This document shows positions 19,317-21,561 of a stretch of DNA of 21,561 nucleotides, one piece after another (within the stretch, counting starts at the first letter, position 1; the number at the start of each line of letters is the position of its first letter). Both the position numbers and the translations under genes were made by a program. Source of the stretch: a virus; IMG/VR virus record IMGVR_UViG_3300044645_001693, positions 1 through 21,561 of that record. One strand, 5' to 3'. Under the pieces are notes generated by a model. That model was given only the letters and a program-made list of their open reading frames with translations, ran no database searches and was not told where the DNA came from.

Positions 19317-20636
19317 TTATTTATTTTCGAGGTTAATAATTCTTTGTTCAAGGGCTTTGATAAGGGCTTGTTGTTCTTGGATGGCTTTGACTAATGTAGC
19401 AGTAATCGCCCTATAATCAAGTTGTAAATCGCCAGTTCCTGTTGATGAAACCGCGTTTGGTATAATGTCAAAAACATCTTGAGCAATAAAGCCAACTTCT
19501 TTTACATCGCTATCAATTTTTCTATTAGTATCATTATACAAAAATGTAACAGGATTTAAAAGTAATATTTCATTTAATCCAAAAGGACTATTTTCTATTG
19601 TATTTTTTAAATTCATATCAGATGTTGCGGCTTGTAATTTTCCGTTTGCATCTGCTCCTACGTCATTTATACCAGCTAAATTAGGTATTGTAACTGCGCC
19701 TGCTGATGTTAATTTAAATAAAGTACTACAACAATCTTTTATGTTATAATCACCAGTTATTAATAATCTTGTATCATCTGTACCAGATTCAATGCCCAAT
19801 AAATCTATAAGTAAGTTGCTTGAATTTCTTCTTGCTTTATAATATTGCCCATTACCTACCTCAAAAGATGTTGCAATTACACCACTAAATGTACCTACTC
19901 CCGTAGATGATATAGTTGCTTTAGGAGTTCCTGTACTATCTCTAAATGCAAAATTTGAACGTGAAAAGGGTAAATCAAATAAAGTTCTATAATTCAATGT
20001 GTTTTCAAACCAAATTCTTCTGAAACTATTTGCATCTGATATATAACCATAATCAGTTCCTCCCGTTAAAGTGATTGCACCTCCTGTTATACTTGATGAT
20101 GCTGTTAAAGCTCCCGTAAACCTTCCACTACCTGTTACATCAAGTTTAAAACTTGGACTTGCATTTCCAACACCTACATTGCCATTAGCTTCATATATTG
20201 AGGCTGTATCAAATATTCCGCTTGAATTGGTTCTAATTAAAAAATTATTTGGACTAAATGAACTTGCTCCCGTTCCTCCATTTGCCACCGCTAAAGTGCC
20301 ACCCAATGTCACCGCGCCACTTGTTGCAGTGTTTGGTGTTAATCCCGTTGTTCCACCGCTAAAGGTTGTGACCGATGTACCGCCTCCTGCCACGCTCCAA
20401 ACATTTGTAGCACGATTATAATTGTAAAATCTATGATTTACAGTATCAAGAATTATATACGCACTTGTATCACTTGATGGGGTAATGATACCTGTGTCCG
20501 CAAGTACGCCTCGATAAATAAGTCCGTCTGCACTTGTCTGTTCACCGAGCGTTATCTTTTGGTTGCCATTGCTCGGATACTGTGCCAAGACAAAGCAAGG
20601 CAAAAGGAAGAGGAAGAGGGAAAGGAGTTGTTTCAT
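19317..20636 (-). CDS. Tail-fibre-like protein with S74 intramolecular chaperone
   Basis: The 439-residue protein starts with a signal peptide (MKQLLSLFLFLLPCFVLAQ). A glycine/threonine-rich fibre region follows with LAVANGGTGASSF (115-127) and NGNVGVGNASPSFKLDV (151-167), the NVGIG-type strand repeat of Bacteroidota fibre proteins. The C-terminus from S339 is a peptidase S74 (endosialidase-type) chaperone: SDMNLKNTIENS (339-350), with the S-D cleavage site, then VGFIAQDVFDIIPNAVS, LDYRAITATLVKAIQEQQ and a final coiled coil. The chaperone folds the trimeric fibre and then cuts itself off. It should bind the host receptor. The signal peptide is odd for a protein built into virions in the cytoplasm. 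Confidence 0.85.
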   Translation of the reverse strand: MKQLLSLFLFLLPCFVLAQYPSNGNQKITLGEQTSADGLIYRGVLADTGIITPSSDTSAYIILDTVNHRFYNYNRATNVWSVAGGGTSVTTFSGGTTGLTPNTATSGAVTLGGTLAVANGGTGASSFSPNNFLIRTNSSGIFDTASIYEANGNVGVGNASPSFKLDVTGSGRFTGALTASSSITGGAITLTGGTDYGYISDANSFRRIWFENTLNYRTLFDLPFSRSNFAFRDSTGTPKATISSTGVGTFSGVIATSFEVGNGQYYKARRNSSNLLIDLLGIESGTDDTRLLITGDYNIKDCCSTLFKLTSAGAVTIPNLAGINDVGADANGKLQAATSDMNLKNTIENSPFGLNEILLLNPVTFLYNDTNRKIDSDVKEVGFIAQDVFDIIPNAVSSTGTGDLQLDYRAITATLVKAIQEQQALIKALEQRIINLENK

Positions 20637-20646
20637 GTTTTTGTTT

Positions 20647-21561
20647 TTAATTTCTTTGCATTATATGCCAATTTGTACCATCTGCAACTAATGTACACCA
20701 TTGAGGGGTAACGTTACCAGCGCCTAAAATTGCAGTACCAGCCGAACCACCGTTAAAAGGTATTACATTTGATGCCGTGCTGACAATTGTTCCACTTGCA
20801 AGGTTTTTAATCATGTACATTCTTCCATTAGTTGCAGTCGTTAAATCTAATTGTGTTGTTAAAGATCCTCCTGTATTTACAAGAGATACTCTATTACTTG
20901 TAAGTGTAGCAACTGTACCTGCAGTTACTTCAATGAATAGATAACCAACCGCCAAAGTAGTTCTTGCCACCGATGCACTTTCCGCACCAGTTCCACCGTT
21001 GGCAATAGGCAATGTTCCCGAAAATCTTCCAGACCTCCAATAAGGATTTAGCATTGTAGCCGTGTCGCCACGTTCAATGTACGGCGCTAACATTGTTGTA
21101 GTATCCGCACTTGTAAGAACATTGTTGCCGTTTTCGGTTATATCGCCTGTCACCGCAAGGGTACTTGATAAAGTTGTTGGTTTATGAATAGTAACATTTC
21201 CTGTTTGTCTTACGATTGAAATTGCTAATTCATCGCCACTTGGGTCGGCTGCAAATGAGTCACGCATTATAAATTCTAACCTATCGCTTGGTGAATTGTA
21301 TTGTATTTTTGCACCAAATTGTACGTCGTTTTCATTTCTTGCATTTGTTTCGTAAAATAATAACCGCGGCACATTATTTAAACTTGCATCTAACATTATA
21401 TTTTTACCCTGACCTAAAGTCAATGAGGCAAAAGGAGTGGTATTAATCCCAATATTTCCGCTGCTTTCTTGAATGACAGAATTACCTAATGTAGATGTGC
21501 CTGTAAATAATGGCAAAGTGTTTGTTGTTCCTGTGCCAGTAACTGGGTTGGTTAATGTGTT
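20647..21561 (-). CDS. Tail-fibre-like protein, 5' end outside the window
   Basis: The frame is open to the window edge, so only the last 304 residues are seen. The TTG at 21516 is not its true start, since 15 further codons run upstream without a stop. It has the fibre style of the neighbouring gene: SSGNIGINTTPFASLTLG near the visible start, the LPIANGGTGAESASVARTTL type linker in the middle, and a beta-rich end with an aromatic tip (WCTLVADGTNWHIMQRN). No S74 chaperone follows, unlike the next gene. The two share repeats such as ANGGTGA, so they are probably parts of one adsorption apparatus. The gap to the next gene is 10 bp. Confidence 0.8.
   Translation of the reverse strand, partial: NTLTNPVTGTGTTNTLPLFTGTSTLGNSVIQESSGNIGINTTPFASLTLGQGKNIMLDASLNNVPRLLFYETNARNENDVQFGAKIQYNSPSDRLEFIMRDSFAADPSGDELAISIVRQTGNVTIHKPTTLSSTLAVTGDITENGNNVLTSADTTTMLAPYIERGDTATMLNPYWRSGRFSGTLPIANGGTGAESASVARTTLAVGYLFIEVTAGTVATLTSNRVSLVNTGGSLTTQLDLTTATNGRMYMIKNLASGTIVSTASNVIPFNGGSAGTAILGAGNVTPQWCTLVADGTNWHIMQRN

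Noticed and set aside
20071-20421. 116-residue plus-strand frame rich in proline and valine
   Set aside because: It is the antisense shadow of the repetitive glycine/threonine-rich fibre region.

Overview
The window looks like about 21.5 kb of a tailed double-stranded DNA phage (Caudoviricetes) that infects a member of the Bacteroidota. The host assignment rests on four things: AT-rich DNA, promoter boxes of the TAnnTTTG type, the absence of Shine-Dalgarno sequences (A-rich leaders are used instead), and signal peptides ending in the FAQ/LAQ cleavage pattern common in that phylum. The phage assignment rests on a small-terminase-like gene, a holin, an amidase, S74-type tail-fibre genes and a dense array of very small overlapping early genes. 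No integrase, repressor, capsid, portal or DNA polymerase gene is visible.

Layout. (1) Positions 1-6725, minus strand, tightly overlapping genes. Read in transcription order they are: a DUF616-like glycosyltransferase, a DegT/DnrJ sugar aminotransferase, SSB, a SAM methyltransferase-like protein, a GT-A-like protein, a small unknown, a GT-B glycosyltransferase, a ParB-like protein, a Mom-like DNA-modification protein, a small-terminase-like protein, a DUF4406-like protein, and the first codons of what may be the large terminase. (2) Positions 6726-7231, a divergent control region with no protein gene. It carries promoters facing both ways, two unusual tRNA-like elements and a compact three-hairpin RNA whose first and third loops are complementary over 7 nt. 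(3) Positions 7232-17186, plus strand, the early/replication region in several transcription units: HNH-AP2 endonuclease, DnaD-like replication protein, OB-fold-like protein, RecB-family nuclease, dATP/dGTP diphosphohydrolase-like protein, dCTP deaminase, membrane-anchored glucosaminidase, RuvC-like resolvase and many small unknowns. The units are separated by intrinsic terminators and reopened by near-identical promoter/leader segments. (4) Positions 17268-21561, minus strand, late lysis and adsorption genes: two tail-fibre-like proteins (the first runs off the window), a secreted-looking protein, holin, a small unknown and an amidase. A hairpin terminator at 17237-17260 separates the converging early and late units.

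How the parts may fit together. The early genes reshape the nucleotide pool (dCTP deaminase plus diphosphohydrolase) and supply replication and recombination functions. The left arm combines packaging genes with a Mom-like protein and a glycan-type cassette; together they suggest chemical modification of phage DNA or virion surface as protection from host defences. The right arm lyses the host and provides the receptor-binding fibre. The most unusual parts are the structured RNAs in 6798-7225 and the shared promoter/operator architecture in which TGTAAATA boxes sit exactly 16 and/or 32 bp upstream of the -7 element.
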